Assembly (NCBI RefSeq): GCF_005239225.2
Contig: NC_133296.1
Span: 16,247,046-16,311,045, forward strand
Direction of reading: 5' to 3'
Length of the DNA: 64,000 bases
DNA from: Populus alba
Taxonomy: Eukaryota > Streptophyta > Magnoliopsida > Malpighiales > Salicaceae
Shown here: in pieces, positions 1-12,180 of the stretch
How the letters are laid out: every line of letters starts with the position of its first letter
Numbering within the stretch: position 1 is the stretch's first letter
Made by a program: the position numbers and the translations under genes
The notes under the pieces: model-generated
Told to the model about the DNA's origin: nothing
The model's database searches: none
Seen by the model: the letters and a program-made list of their open reading frames with translations, nothing else

Positions 1-664
1 ACTCCCATTAAAAGAGTTTCCATTAGAAAAACTCTTATCTCCAACTCACTGGAGAGAATTCAACTCCCACTAAAAGAACTCTATATCTGAACTCATTAGA
101 GAAACTCAACTCTCATTAGATGAACTTACATGTCCAAACTCATTAGAGGAATTTAACTCCCATTGGAGGAACTTCCCACTCGAGGAACTTCCTTTGGAGG
201 AACTCTCATCTCCGAACTCATTTGGAGGAAACTCTCTTTATAGGAACTCAACTGCCATTAAAGGAACTCTCATCTCCAAAACTCATTAGAGAAACTCTCA
301 TCTCTGAACTCAATGGAGAAACTTTAACTCTCATTGAAGGAAACTTTCATTTTTAAAATTATTATAGGAAACTCCCTTTGTAGGAGCTTATAACTCCTAT
401 TGAAACAACTCTCATTATAGGAACTCAACTCCTATTGAAACAGCTCCCATTATAGGAACTCTCATTTTTGAACTCATTGGATAGACTTAACTCCCATTAT
501 AAAAACTCTCATACTCAAAATCATTGGAGGAACTCAATTCCTATTAGAGAAAATCATATCGTTGAACTCATTAGAAGAACTCAACTCTCATTAGAGCAAC
601 TCTCAATTGAGAAACTCCCTTTGGAAGAACTCTCATTAGAGAAACTCAATGGAGAAATGCATTA
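1..664. repeat. Degenerate minisatellite array, unit A
   Basis: The stretch is built from an imperfect motif of about 15 bp resembling GGAACTCTCATTAGA, arranged in a longer period of roughly 45 bp (AACTCAACTCCCATT, AACTCTCATCTC, GAACTCATTAGA). Closely related arrays lie at about 14430-14643 continuing at 23951-24575, and at 45546-46170. Each is followed by the same spacer beginning near AATGCATTAAGGGTGG. The 15-bp period keeps one frame partly open and gives Leu/Glu/Ser-rich pentapeptide repeats; I regard this as a by-product of the period and not as a gene. The left end is cut by the window edge. Confidence 0.85.
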
Positions 665-1192
665 AAGGTGGGACTCGATCGTACTTAGAAAATTTCTAAG
701 TTGCTAGAGGGAACCCATAGAAGGATAAGCCTATACTTAGAAAATTTCTAAATGGTTGAGAGGAACCCAATGAGGGTGGTGCTATTGCACTATAGAGATT
801 AAGTCAATTCCTTTAGAGAGTGGAGTATTGCACTAGAGAGACAATATTATCCAATCCCTTAGAGAGTGGAGTTATTGCACTAGAGAGAACATATTACCCA
901 ATCCTTAAAGAGTGGTGTTACTTATAATAGGAAGATATCATATTAATCCCTTGAAAAATAGTGTTATTGCAACGAAGAGAATCTCATATCAATCCCTTAA
1001 ATTAGTTTCCAGTAGGTGAAGCTTGTCAAGTATATAGAGCTCGTCTAGTAGGTGGAAACTCAATCTTTCGTGTATCATGAAAGCTCTCTAAGTCTCGCGT
1101 GACACCTTTTAACATGCACAAGTCGCCATAAATATTATGGGTGTTGCCTTGGGGCATAACCATGGTGTGTCGTCGTAGGTGTAGTCATGGTG
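665..1192. repeat. Spacer of the large unit, with short tandem repeats (unit A)
   Basis: This spacer recurs after the minisatellite at about 24576-25000 and 46170-46690. Two copies of ACTTAGAAAATTTCTAA flank a line reading as GAGGGAACCCATAGAAGGATAAGCC-type sequence. A roughly 50-bp unit (TCCCTTAGAGAGTGG, GTTATTGCACTAGA) then repeats about four times between 770 and 1000. No coding potential is visible. Units B and C continue past this point into sequence shared with each other, but unit A is interrupted at about 1193. Confidence 0.7.
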
Positions 1193-1788
1193 ATTAATTA
1201 TGTTTTTGGTCAAAGTTCATTTCAGTCCTCCCTCTTTCAATTGAACTCTAATTGACCTTAAACCTTTTTTATTTAATGCAATTAGGCCCCTAATTTTAAA
1301 TCAATTAACTTGGTAAAAATTAAATTTGGTCTCTTAAAATTCCAATATTCTCAATGAAGCCCAAATTAGGCTCCCAAACTTAATTTTCACCAATTAAGCC
1401 CAAATAAAATTTAATTTGACCCATTTAAAGTATAATTAAGTCCTTGCACTAATTAAATTCCTTCAATTGGATCTATATTAATTTTTATACATAATTAAAA
1501 TTGATTTGGCCCATGATTAAATCAAATTGGCCTATTAAAAATTTAATTATGTCATTAGACTTAATTTTTATGCAAATTCGTCCAATAATCATTTAATTTG
1601 ACCTTGATTTTGTATTTTTTTTTTTTGGGAAAATAAAGTACAATTAGGCCTTGAATTTCCTTCAAAATTGCCCAGTTTGATTCCCCGATTTGCTTTTTCC
1701 ATGTTGCCAGCCTTTATTTTATTTTTTTATTTTTTTTTTGAAAAAGAAATTTTGATTTTTAAAAGTAACCTAAAATTGGATTATGACA
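1193..1788 (-). mobile_element. Truncated LTR fragment, Tat/Ogre-like
   Basis: AT-rich sequence with repeated AATTAAGTCC/AATTAGGCCC phrases. The right end (GGATTATGACA at 1778-1788) resembles the GGGTTATAACA end of the Tat-like LTRs at 16875 and 23950. It replaces about 1 kb that is present at this place in units B (about 25000-26035) and C, so insertion plus deletion is likely. No left terminus or target-site duplication is visible. The orientation is inferred from the LTR end. Confidence 0.5.
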
Positions 1789-4700
1789 TGATACATGATC
1801 AGCTTTAAAAATGCATGGACCATCAACATACTGGTCAAGAAAATGGGAGAAGTTCGGATCTGGCTTACATGGATGCATGAGGACCAGCAAGATACACGGG
1901 AACAACGTTTTCCAGGACAAATATCATTATCACCGTCCGCCACGCTATCTGATTAATTTGTGGCTGTGGAACTTCAGCTCGTATTTCAAATTGCCACATA
2001 CCTAGATATCATCTCATCATTAATCACATGACTGTGCATCAGCATGCGTGCATTTTTAAACGTCAAAACTGGTGAAAAATTGATCAAACAAAATAGATTT
2101 TCATTTTATCCACAAAAAAAGGAGAAGACTTCGGTTTTGATTATATATATTGCTATATATAGTTTTATAAATAAGATAGCAAAATTTAAAAGAAATGCTT
2201 GCATCATTTAAAGAAACACGTCGTGTGTGTATGTTCATATATAGTACTATGAACAAATTAAAACTTCCATTTGCGTTTTATTTTAGGTCAAATTTCTTAA
2301 AATTTAGCTGGCTAGAGAATAATGACAACCAAGACACTTAATAATATATCATATTATAAAAGAATAATGTAAAAATTAAGAGAAGTTTTAGAGTTAATTT
2401 TAGAAATAATTATCAATAATTACTTTATGATTATATATTAGGGATAGACATAAAGAGGAGAGACCAACGTGAGAGAAAATTAAAAATAATTTTTGAGTTA
2501 GATGAAAATATATTTTATCAATCTTGTTTAGGATCAAATGTAATTTTTTTTTATCTTTGTAATTATCTATCACGTTGAATAACTAGTTACTCTTAAAGTA
2601 TTCAAAAACCCAATTATTTAAACATGTTAAATAACTACTTTAATTCAATAACTTAAATTATTAGATAAAATTTCAAAAATAATTTTATATCACTTTCTAA
2701 TATATATATAATTCTTTCAAGTAAAAACTATTTTAATACAAAATTGTTACTTGCTATATTGTGCTTAATTTTCATAGATATTATCTTCTGTTTTTTTTCT
2801 TTTATATAGATATAAATAGATTATAGTTGCATGATGCAATTTATATATAAAAAAAATCAGTCATCTAAAGATAAATAATAAAAAAAAAACACAATATTTA
2901 AAAATAAAATAATATTTAAATATTTCCATGCTCATATGTATTTGACTTTAGGAAAAGATTTCTATTATATTTTAGCTTTTAAAAAAATATTAAAAACTCT
3001 TTTAGTTAATTTATTGAAATATCATTTTTTTTAATTATTTATATTTTTATAATATTTAAAGAGATTTATTTATTTATTTAATATAAACCAAAGAAAGAAT
3101 TTATTTGGATGATATTTTTATAAAAATAAAGAATATTGTTTCCTGGTATGAAAAAAAAAAAAAAAAAAAAACCCTCTAAGAATAAAATAAAAAACATAGG
3201 GGTAAATATTTTTATTCTTAGTTATTTTTTTTTCCGGAGAAATATTAGCTTTCATTTTAAGTATTTAATAGAATTTTAAAATTCCTTTACAATTTATATA
3301 TTCATATAGTTTTTAAATTTATTTTGTTATGTATAAATAGTATATATATGTGTTTCTTAATTAAAAAAAAAAAAAACATGATATATCAATAAAAATATTA
3401 AATGATTGTTGGACTTTTTAAACCCAGTTGGTCCACCAAAACCCGACCATCAATTTTTAGGTAATACGGGTCGGTCATCTGCCACTGTTTCGTGTGTAGC
3501 CTAAAGGGAGTTAGCATGATGAATGTCATTAATGTTTGTGGCTCTTGCAAATCCTTACGCTTGCCTCCACAAGGATACTGAACCGGAGTACGAGGAATGT
3601 GTGTGTGCTGCAAAACAATCATCAATGGAGATTAGCGTAACAATAGCATTGTAATAGCTAGGACTCTGGCAGCCTTTTTTCAATCAAAAAATGAGAATTC
3701 AAAATCATGTTCTTCATTTGTGAATTTTGTGAGAAATGATATTGTGGGCTTGCATGCATTGCATGCATCCAAGCTCACCCCCTTGCAAGGTGCTACAAAA
3801 CAAACCTTCTGGACTTAAAATGGCAGACAAAATTGAAATTATTCCGAAAATTAAGTGTTGAATTTCAATCAAAAATTAATTAACAAGTAAAAATATATGG
3901 TAAATTACAACAGCGAGTAGGACAGTTTGAGATTATGAATGGGATAAATATATTTGTAGATCTCCATCGAATCCAAAAAAAATAATAGAGGGAAAAATAT
4001 TATCTCAAAATTTACATATTGTCGGATGATATTTATTTCAATCATCTCCATGTGTTGTGTCTGCAACCTGTTAGAGCATATATCTCTAAAGAAATAATTA
4101 ATCTATATGAGTGCTTCTCATATCCTGTTTTGGTAATTACATTCGAGTAGACTGATGGAAATGAGTGTTTGCATAAAACACGTGTCAATTAAATGAAGTT
4201 CTTGATTTGATCATTGCAATCTGCAATCCCTTTAAATTCATCAACATTGATAATGTTCGAGGCATGTTTCATTAGGAAAACATAGGCTTTTAAGCCATTG
4301 GCAAGAATCAATAATTATGCATTCTTGTCTAAGGTGGAGTTGTCTTAGGGCTTTGTGACCTATGAACCAACATAAACAAACTTCATATTTTTACGGTGAT
4401 AAAAAAAAAAAAAAAAGTTATATAGATTATATATGCACAAGATTAAGGTTATCATTGAAGAAGATTGGTTTTCCAATTAAAAAACTCTCAATAAAATACT
4501 TCGTTTTATCCAATTGTGTGTCAAACCAAAACCTAGAAAATTTCTACTTATCAAATTAAAAATCAAATATAATGTCACCATATATTATAATTACCATGTC
4601 ATACAATTCTTTACTTGAAAGAAGTGTTTATGCAACTCTGATACTATTTGATAGGAATTCGTAAAAATTATCGGATATTTGTGAGAGAGTATATGGGAAT

Positions 4701-5100
4701 TTTACTTAGATTTTTAAAAAGAAAAATTATTAATTAAAAAAAATATGATTATAATGCTAACATTACTTAATAAAAATTTAATGCTTGTGTGAACGTAACC
4801 TAAAAATTTAAATAAAATCATATAAAATTTAAATATGTTTTTTTATTTCTCTCATTTTACCATATTTATCTCGAGTTGTGTATTGGATGATCCTAAGAGA
4901 ATTTTCAAAACGAGGGAGATTAAACCTCCTCGTTGTATAAATGTAACATCAATAGAAGCAATAGATAATGACATGTAGATGGCATAGTTTGATCAGGACT
5001 CTCCCTTTTCAAAGAACAAGTAGAGAACAAAACATTATAGATTAATAGCACATTTATACTGTGTGGGGGCAATCTGGTGTTTATCACGACTCTCCCTTTT
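1789..5100. repeat. CYP79-cluster intergenic block, unit A
   Basis: This AT-rich block begins TGATACATGATCAGC and is shared with units B (about 26036-28706) and C (about 47630-50850). Long stretches can be matched by eye, including ACACGTCGTGTGTGT, GGATAGACATAAAGAGGAGAG and TTTCCATGCTCATATGTATTTG. It carries the 3' tail of a lost CYP79 gene near 3540-3630 and ends in the promoter of CYP79 copy 1. Compared with units B and C, unit A has many single-base additions. No gene is present in 1789-3530 or 3640-5170. Confidence 0.8.
3541..3640 (+). pseudogene. CYP79 3'-end remnant, unit A
   Basis: GCTCTTGCAA...CGCTTGCCTCCACA and GGATACTGAA match the last codons and stop region of the CYP79 genes at 7012 and 34945, followed by the same 3' untranslated phrase (GAATGTGTGTG, TGCTGCAAAA, ATCAATGGAG). 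Only about 14 codons survive; the rest of the gene is gone. Unit C keeps a longer version (50487-50567), and unit B only the final GATACTGA plus untranslated sequence. An ancestral extra CYP79 gene therefore stood here before the unit was duplicated. Confidence 0.7.
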
Positions 5101-5178
5101 GAAAATCTTTTGTATATTAAAGCCACACAAGGAACACCATGCATGACAAGAACATTAGTGAGATCGAGTTGTTTGATC

Positions 5179-7012
5179 ATGGAATATCTTGCTGCAACTT
5201 CCTTCACAACCCTATTAAGCTCCCCAGCTTCACTTCTTGTCTTGCAATCATACTGTTTTTACTTCAATCCAATCCCATAAGAATGTCAAGAAACACCCAT
5301 TGCCTCTCCGGTCCAAAACCGATGGGCCTATTGTTGGATGCCTCCACTACCAATGCTCCGAAACAAGCCAGTTGTATCGATGGAATACACAATCTCATGA
5401 AAGAAATGAACACTGAAATAGCTTGTATCCGTTTTAGGAAATGTTCATGTGATTCCTGTCATTTTTGTCCTGATATTGCTTGTGAATTCTTAAAAGCACA
5501 AGATAATACCTTTGCATCTAGACCTAATACCATGACCACAGATCTCATCTCGAGAGGTTACTTAACAACAGTTGTCTCTCCCTCTGGAGACCAATTGAAT
5601 AAAATGAAGAAAGTTCTTATGACTCATGTACTTTCTCCAAAAAAACATCAGTGGCTTTATAGCAAAAGAGTTGAAGAAGCTGATCACCTAGTTCATTACG
5701 TGTATAACCAGTGCAAGAAGTCTGTGCATCAAGGTGGCATTGTGAATTTGAGAACTGCTTCCCAGCACTATTGTGCAAATGTCACTAGGAAGATGCTGTT
5801 CAATAAGAGGTTTTTTGGGAAGGGAATGGAAGATGGTGGACCTGGTTTTGAGGAAGAGGAGTATGTGGATGCCCTTTTCAGCAGCCTCAATCATATATAT
5901 GCATTTTGCATCTCGGATTTCTTGCCATCTTTGATAGGGCTTGACTTAGATGGGCATAAGAAGGTGGCGATGGAGAATCATAGGATCGTCAATAAATACC
6001 ATGATCCCATAATCCATGAGAGGGTTCAACAATGGAAGGATGGTGCAAAGAAGGATACGGAGGACTTGCTTGATATTTTAATTACCCTGAAAGATCCTAA
6101 TGGCAATCCCCTGTTGTCAAAAGATGAGATAAAAGCTCAAATTACAGTAAGTTTTATATGCATTTACATTTTGAATTCCACATGGAAACACATATCTATG
6201 TCTTTAATGTTAATTAATTATACCAGTGATGAGCTAGTTATAGCTTAACTGGCACTCGTGTCCCTTCCTTTGAAAGTCTCAAGTTTGCATCTCTTTCCTT
6301 AAAAAAAAAACAAATACTGTAATAATCAAGTTTCACTACTGTATATCATAGTAATGATTTTCAAATATGATGACACTTGCAGGAAATAATGGTTGCAGCA
6401 GTGGACAATCCATCAAATGCTTGTGAATGGGCATTCGCAGAGATGCTAAACCAACCTGAGATACTTGAAAAGGCTACTGAAGAACTGGATAGAGTGGTTG
6501 GAAAGGAGAGACTTGTCCAAGAATCAGACTTTGCGCATCTCAATTACGTGAAGGCATGTGCTAGAGAAGCATTCAGGCTTCACCCTGTCGCACCATTTAA
6601 CGTTCCTCATGTGTCGGCCACCGATACAACAGTTGCCAACTACTTCATCCCGAAAGGTTCCTATGTTCTGCTTAGCCGTCTAGGACTGGGCAGAAACCCT
6701 AAAGTATGGGATGAGCCGCTCAAGTTCAAGCCAGAGCGCCACCTCAATGAAATGGAGAAGGTGGTGCTGACTGAGAATAATCTGCGATTCATTTCGTTTT
6801 CCACCGGAAAACGTGGGTGCATAGGCGTGACACTTGGGACTTCAATGACTACCATGCTATTTGCTAGACTTCTTCAAGCGTTTACTTGGAGTTTACCACC
6901 TCGCCAATCCAGCATCGACCTTACCATTGCAGAAGACAGCATGGCTCTTGCAAAACAACTGTTTGCACTTGCAAAACCACGCTTGCCTCCACAACTGTAT
7001 CCCGGATACTGA
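5179..7012 (+). pseudogene. CYP79: CYP79 cytochrome P450, copy 1, frame-disrupted
   Basis: Near-identical partner of the intact CYP79 gene at 33126-34945. CYP79 enzymes are ER-anchored P450s that N-hydroxylate amino acids twice to give aldoximes. Exon 1 would be 5179-6146 and exon 2 6383-7012, with GT-AG borders identical to copy 2. Exon 2 and the last ~650 bases of exon 1 are fully open and carry the NPSNA I-helix motif, EAFR, PERH and the heme loop [10 protein letters not shown]. The first ~300 bases contain about twelve single-base insertions and one deletion relative to copy 2 (between about 5240 and 5470), with few substitutions, so the start and the catalytic half are out of frame. The TATA region is also altered (TATATTAAAG for TATATAAAG). 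It is either a young pseudogene or an intact gene hidden by sequencing insertions. Trp-to-Leu in QLNKMKK is one of few coding substitutions. Confidence 0.85.
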
Positions 7013-7223
7013 AGCGAGTACAAGGACCGTGTATGCTGCAAAATATTATCAATATACGGTGTGCCAGAACATTAGCAGTTAATGTAATAAACTCTGGCAA
7101 CTTTTATATTGTTGAGAAAATAAACATAAAGGATTTGTGTTTAGAATTCTTATTTGACTAGTTAATTAAAAATTTTAATGGATTGCGATAGTTTGAGCTT
7201 AATTATAGCCCCCTGTGAAAATA

Positions 7224-9372
7224 AGAACAAAGTTTAAGAGCGATGATGGAATATTGTTCTTACCCTTCTTGGGGGGCCCACATACACCCAAAAAATCAAA
7301 AACAAAAGCGAAGAGAAAATGCAAAAAATTAAAAAAAAAACACTGAAAAAAATCACACAAATATATCAATAAGAAGAATATACCAGAATACCCAGGAAAT
7401 TATCGAATACTGGTTGAGAAAGATAAAAAAAATACAAGATTACAAAATTTGACAATGTATTTTCGACTAATGAATGCCCTATTGGCAAAGGAAGATTAAA
7501 TTTAAGGAGGAAAATTCAAATTTGATGTTTAAGGATTCAATTGGAATTTTTCAAGGGTTAATTTAATTTATTGAGTACTTAATTACAAGAAAATTGATTT
7601 TAAAGTCAATTTAGACTTTAATTGGAAGGAATTAGAGTCTAGGGGTCAAATTACAATTTTTAAGAGTTAGTTTGGTTCAATCAAAAGCTTAATTGCATAA
7701 ATATTAAAGTTTAATAGGCAATTAAATACTTGATTGAAGAAGAAGAAATCCAAAACTAAGCACCAAACTAAAAAAGGTGTGTGAATGAAAAGGCTGGAAT
7801 TGACTAAATCACGGGTCAAATTAAAAGTTTGTTGGTCAATTGAGGGTTGAAATGTATAAATTTAGAATCAAGGACTAAAATGAAAATAACAATCAACTTT
7901 GGAGCTAATAATTGAGTTTGGTAAGGATAAAATTGCATGAAATAAAAAATCTGGATGCAATTACTAGTATAATTAAAAGCAATTGAAAGGGTAGGGACTC
8001 AATCAAAAATTTTCAAATCCCAAATAAAGAACCCTAAATGACATGACGTTGTTCAGACTTAATCAAAAGAAGGCAAATGACACGTCATTTATCAACTTGC
8101 ATCTTTGTTTTAACAGTTTCAGCTGATCGAGTTGGCAACTTTAAACACATGAATGTAGAGTTACAAACATTTAAATTAAGTAAGGTTGGATCCAAATGAA
8201 TGGTGTATACCCCCTTTACCAAACTCAGGTGGTCTTAAGTGATGATAACTTCAGCTCCGACAAAGTCTCAAAAGTGGGCAACTCAGTGAGTCTTGACAAT
8301 GCAACCATCATGCAAAAAATGATTTGGTTTTCATGTAGCTCCTCAATAGGTTATTATCAATGGTTTACTATACATCCCCCAAGATCAAGTGGTCAGAAAT
8401 GAATTCAAGACCTCTCAAAACTCTATAAATACCCTCCTAAAGATCAAGAAAATGGGGCTGGAAAAAAAAGGAAGAAAGAAAAAAATATATTTTAAAATAC
8501 AATTTTAAGAGTGATGATGGAATATTGTTCTTACCCTTCTGGGGGGCCCACATACACCAAAAATATCAAAAACAAAAGCAAAGAGAAAATGCAAAAAATT
8601 AAAAAAATACTGAAAAAAATCACACAAATATATCAGTAAGAAGAATATACCAGAATACCCAGAAAATTATCGAATACTGGTTGAGGAAGATCAAAAAATA
8701 CAAGATTATAAAATTTGACAATGTATTTTTGACTAATGAAGGCCCTATAGGCAAAGGAAGATTAAATTTAAGGAGGAAAATTCAAATTTGATGTTTAAGG
8801 ATTCAATTGGAATTTGTCAAGGTTTAATTGAATTTATTAAGGACTTAATTGCAAGAAAATTTAATTTTTTAAGTTAATTTGGACTTCAATTGGAAGAAAT
8901 CAAAGTCTATGTTCGAATTGCAATTTTTAAGATTTAATTTGGTTCAATCAAAGGCTTAATTACATAAATATTGAAGTGTAATAGGCAATTAAAGACTTGA
9001 TTGAAGAAATCCAAAACTAAGCTCCAAACTAAAAAGGGCGTGTAAATGTAAAGGCTGAAATTGACCAAATCACGGGTCAAATTGAAAAAATTAAAAGTTT
9101 GTTGGTCAATTAAAGGTCGAAATGCATAAATTTAGAAACAAGAACTAAAATGAAAATAACAGTCAATTTTTGAGCTGATAATTGAGTTTAGCAACATTGA
9201 AATTACATGAAATTAAAAATTTAGAGGCAAGTACTGGTATAATTAAAAGCAATGAAAAGAGTAGGGACTCAAACAAAATTTTTCAAATCCTGAATTAAGA
9301 ACCCTAAATGACATGTCATTCAGACTTAATGAAAATAAGGTAAATGATACATCATTCATCAACTTGCATCTT
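7224..9372. repeat. Tandem duplication of ~1.28 kb inside the LTR-like block
   Basis: The phrase GATGATGGAATATTGTTCTT occurs at about 7241 and again at about 8512. The following ~860 bases match almost throughout (both contain AATTTAAGGAGGAAAATTC and ATTCAATTGGAATTT). The second unit is interrupted by an insertion at 9373-10991 and then continues to about 11390. The paralogous block at 40108-45545 has only one unit, so the duplication happened after the large unit was copied, or was lost in unit B. Confidence 0.8.
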
Positions 9373-10991
9373 TGTTGTGATGTCGCGGTCGCACAAATTA
9401 ATTACCCTAGCTTCAAACACAACACACAAGATAGTATAGAGCAAGCAAGGGGTCGATCCCACGAGAAAGATTTAGTTCAGATTTTTATACTATACGTTAT
9501 GTAATTTGGGGGGTTGGATGTTATATAGGCTAAAGAAAAAATAAAACAGAAAAACTATCAAACAAAATTTAATAAAATCAGAAAATTATCAAGAGAACAA
9601 ACCTTAGTCGCAATCACACATCCACCTATAGAAATCAGAACTGATCCTTGAAATGAAATTCCAGTTTATATTCTGAATTTTTATCTTTTCTTAACGTTGG
9701 TTAATTAACAGATCCGCCGTATAACTAACCCTAACCAACAAATAATCACAGTGTCCGCATTAATGATTTAATCCAATGGCAGCCTTAAGATCTAGATAAA
9801 TTCATTATCTTAACAACTAAGTTGTCTGCTTATGTTGCTTTGATTGAATGTTCTCCCTAAGATTAATAACGTAGATCCGCTACAATTATTAAACTCAGTT
9901 GCTTCACAAGTTCATATACCACAACTCCGGTCTTGATATCAAACTTAGCAATAAATTGTCTATAATAATAACTTAAAGTCCGCTCTAGCAATTAAAATAA
10001 ACAATCATAGGAAAAATAAGCATAAAGAACAAACATATTCATCATATAAACTGAAAAGAAAATGTAAAATAGATCTCACAGTTCTTGAAATCCGAAGGTT
10101 TCCGTGTCCTTGAAACCAAGAAAATGAGTTTAGCCTTGCATGTTTGTTGAACAACTAATCAAAAAGATGGAAGAATGCATGATTTAGGGTTTCTTAGAGT
10201 AGGGGGGCGTTTTTCTCCTCTTGGGTGGCTGCCCCCCTTCTCTTCTCTTATTCTTTTTATATGCTAGGAAATCCTAATCTCTATTTTACAAAATAGTCCT
10301 CCCTTAAGTAGATAATTTACATTTAAGTAGTTCAATAACTATTTTCCTAAAAAAGGAGAAATAGCTTTGCATGAAATCTTCAAGCTTTGACTTAGAGGAG
10401 CTACATTTCTGAAATAAAAACTTGGATGTCGGTTTAGATGCTTCGGAACGTAATCTGGACTCGTTTCTTCACGAAACCTGTTTGCTGGCAGAATTCAGTT
10501 GTCATCTTTGAAAAATCATATCTCCCTCATATGACATATTTTTTGGCTGAAATTTGTAATGTTTATAGGCCTTTGAATTAGGAATCCAAAACAATTGAGT
10601 TTGCATCAATTGGAATTTTGTAGCTCTAGATATGCAAGTCGGAATGACCGAAGGTCAATATTGGCAGATTGCGAGATTTGACATTGAAAGCTGAGATTTC
10701 CATGCTCTTCCTTATTTTATTGTCTTGCCTTAGATTTCCAGAAATGTATGGATGTTATCTTTTTAATGCCACTGGAATCACTTCATTTCGACCTTTAGAG
10801 CTCACGTTCTGCACAAAACATCAACTGAACGTCAAATCTGCCAATTACCTTCAATTTACTCCTTTTTGCATCTTTCATCCAAAAGTGCCTTCAAAACATA
10901 AAACAAACAATATCAAGGCATTTTATATATAAAACATAGTCAAAACACTAGTTAAATGTGGGTGAAACTATCGAATAATATGGTTGCATCA
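9373..10991. mobile_element. Solo-LTR-like insertion, 1.6 kb
   Basis: Starts TGTTGTGATGTCGCGGTCGC and ends GGTTGCATCA. Removing it joins ...CTTGCATCTT with TGTTTTAACAGTTTC exactly as in the uninterrupted copies at about 8095 and 41100. The direct repeat ATCTT (9368-9372) versus ATCTA (10992-10996) fits a 5-bp TSD with one change. It contains the phrase GGTCGATCCCACGAG, common in plant retroelement LTRs. No gag or pol frame is present, so it is a solo LTR or a very small non-autonomous element; its family is unknown. Confidence 0.75.
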
Positions 10992-11804
10992 ATCTATGTT
11001 TTAACAGTTTCAGCTGATCTAGTTGGCAACTTCAAACATATGAATGTGGAGTTACAAACCTGTAAATTAAGCAATGTTGGATCTAAATGTAACGTTTACA
11101 CCCTCTTTACCAAATTCAGGTGGTCTCAAGCGATGATAACTTTAGAATTGCTCCAACAAGATCTCAAAAGTATGCAACTCAGTCAGCTTTGACAGTGCAA
11201 CCATCATGCAAAAAAAGATTTGGTTCTCATATAACTCCTCAATAGGTCTTTATCAAGGGTTTACAATACTTCCCTCAAAATCAAGAGGTTAGAAATGGAT
11301 TCAAGACCTCCCAAAACCCTATAAATACCCCTTTCAAGATTAAAAAAAATAAAAAAAGGACTGGAAAAAAAAAAAAAAAAAAAAAAAATATTGATGAAAA
11401 AGCTAAGTGTGAAGGTTTGAAAGGCTAACACAAAGTTTTCTCAAGTTTCTTAAGCTTAGTAAGTTTGTGAAAGGCAAAACTTTCCAATGAAAAAAAAAAA
11501 GTAGTTGTTAGAGGTATACTATCTAATTCAAAAGCAAGACCTTATGGCCTCCTTAATGTGTTTTTTTATTTGTTTTTTTGTTTTATAGTTATGTTTACAA
11601 GTATAGAAAAGAGGTTTGGAATGTTTCACAAATGATGTTGCATTCACCTTTTTGTAGCTATGATTTTTATTTAATTAAGTTATATTGAAGTTTTTTTTAT
11701 GCTTTTGATACATTAAAATTGTTGTATAAGTTTGTTTTTTATATACAATTTTGTTTTAGTTTTTGTTTAGAGCTATGCATATTAAAGCAAGGATGTTTAC
11801 CTTA

Positions 11805-12180
11805 AATTTATTAGGCATGTTCATGCACAAAATATATTTAGAAAATCAATTTGAATCCATGTTGCATGAATATATAGGTTGTTTTAAGTTGATAATTTAT
11901 TTGATTTGGTGCCTCATGTTTGATTTTGATGCTCTAATGGTTTTTTGTTAGTTTTTTTGGATCAAACATGTTTGTGTATGATATTGTAACTTATTAGGAA
12001 TGTTCATACACAAAATATATTTAGAAAATTAATTTGAATCTATGTTACATGAATATATAGGTTGTTTTAATTTGATAATTTATTTGATTTGGTACCTCAT
12101 GTTTGATTTTGATGCTCTAATGGTTTTTTGTTAGTTTTTAAGATCAAACATGTTTGTGTATGATATTGTAACTTGTTAGG
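11805..12180. repeat. ~190-bp tandem duplication
   Basis: Two successive copies share ATGTTCAT.CACAAAATATATTTAGAAAAT, GAATATATAGGTTGTTTTAA and the ending CATGTTTGTGTATGATATTG. The paralogous place in unit B (about 41870-42050) has one copy. The repeat is non-coding. Confidence 0.8.
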
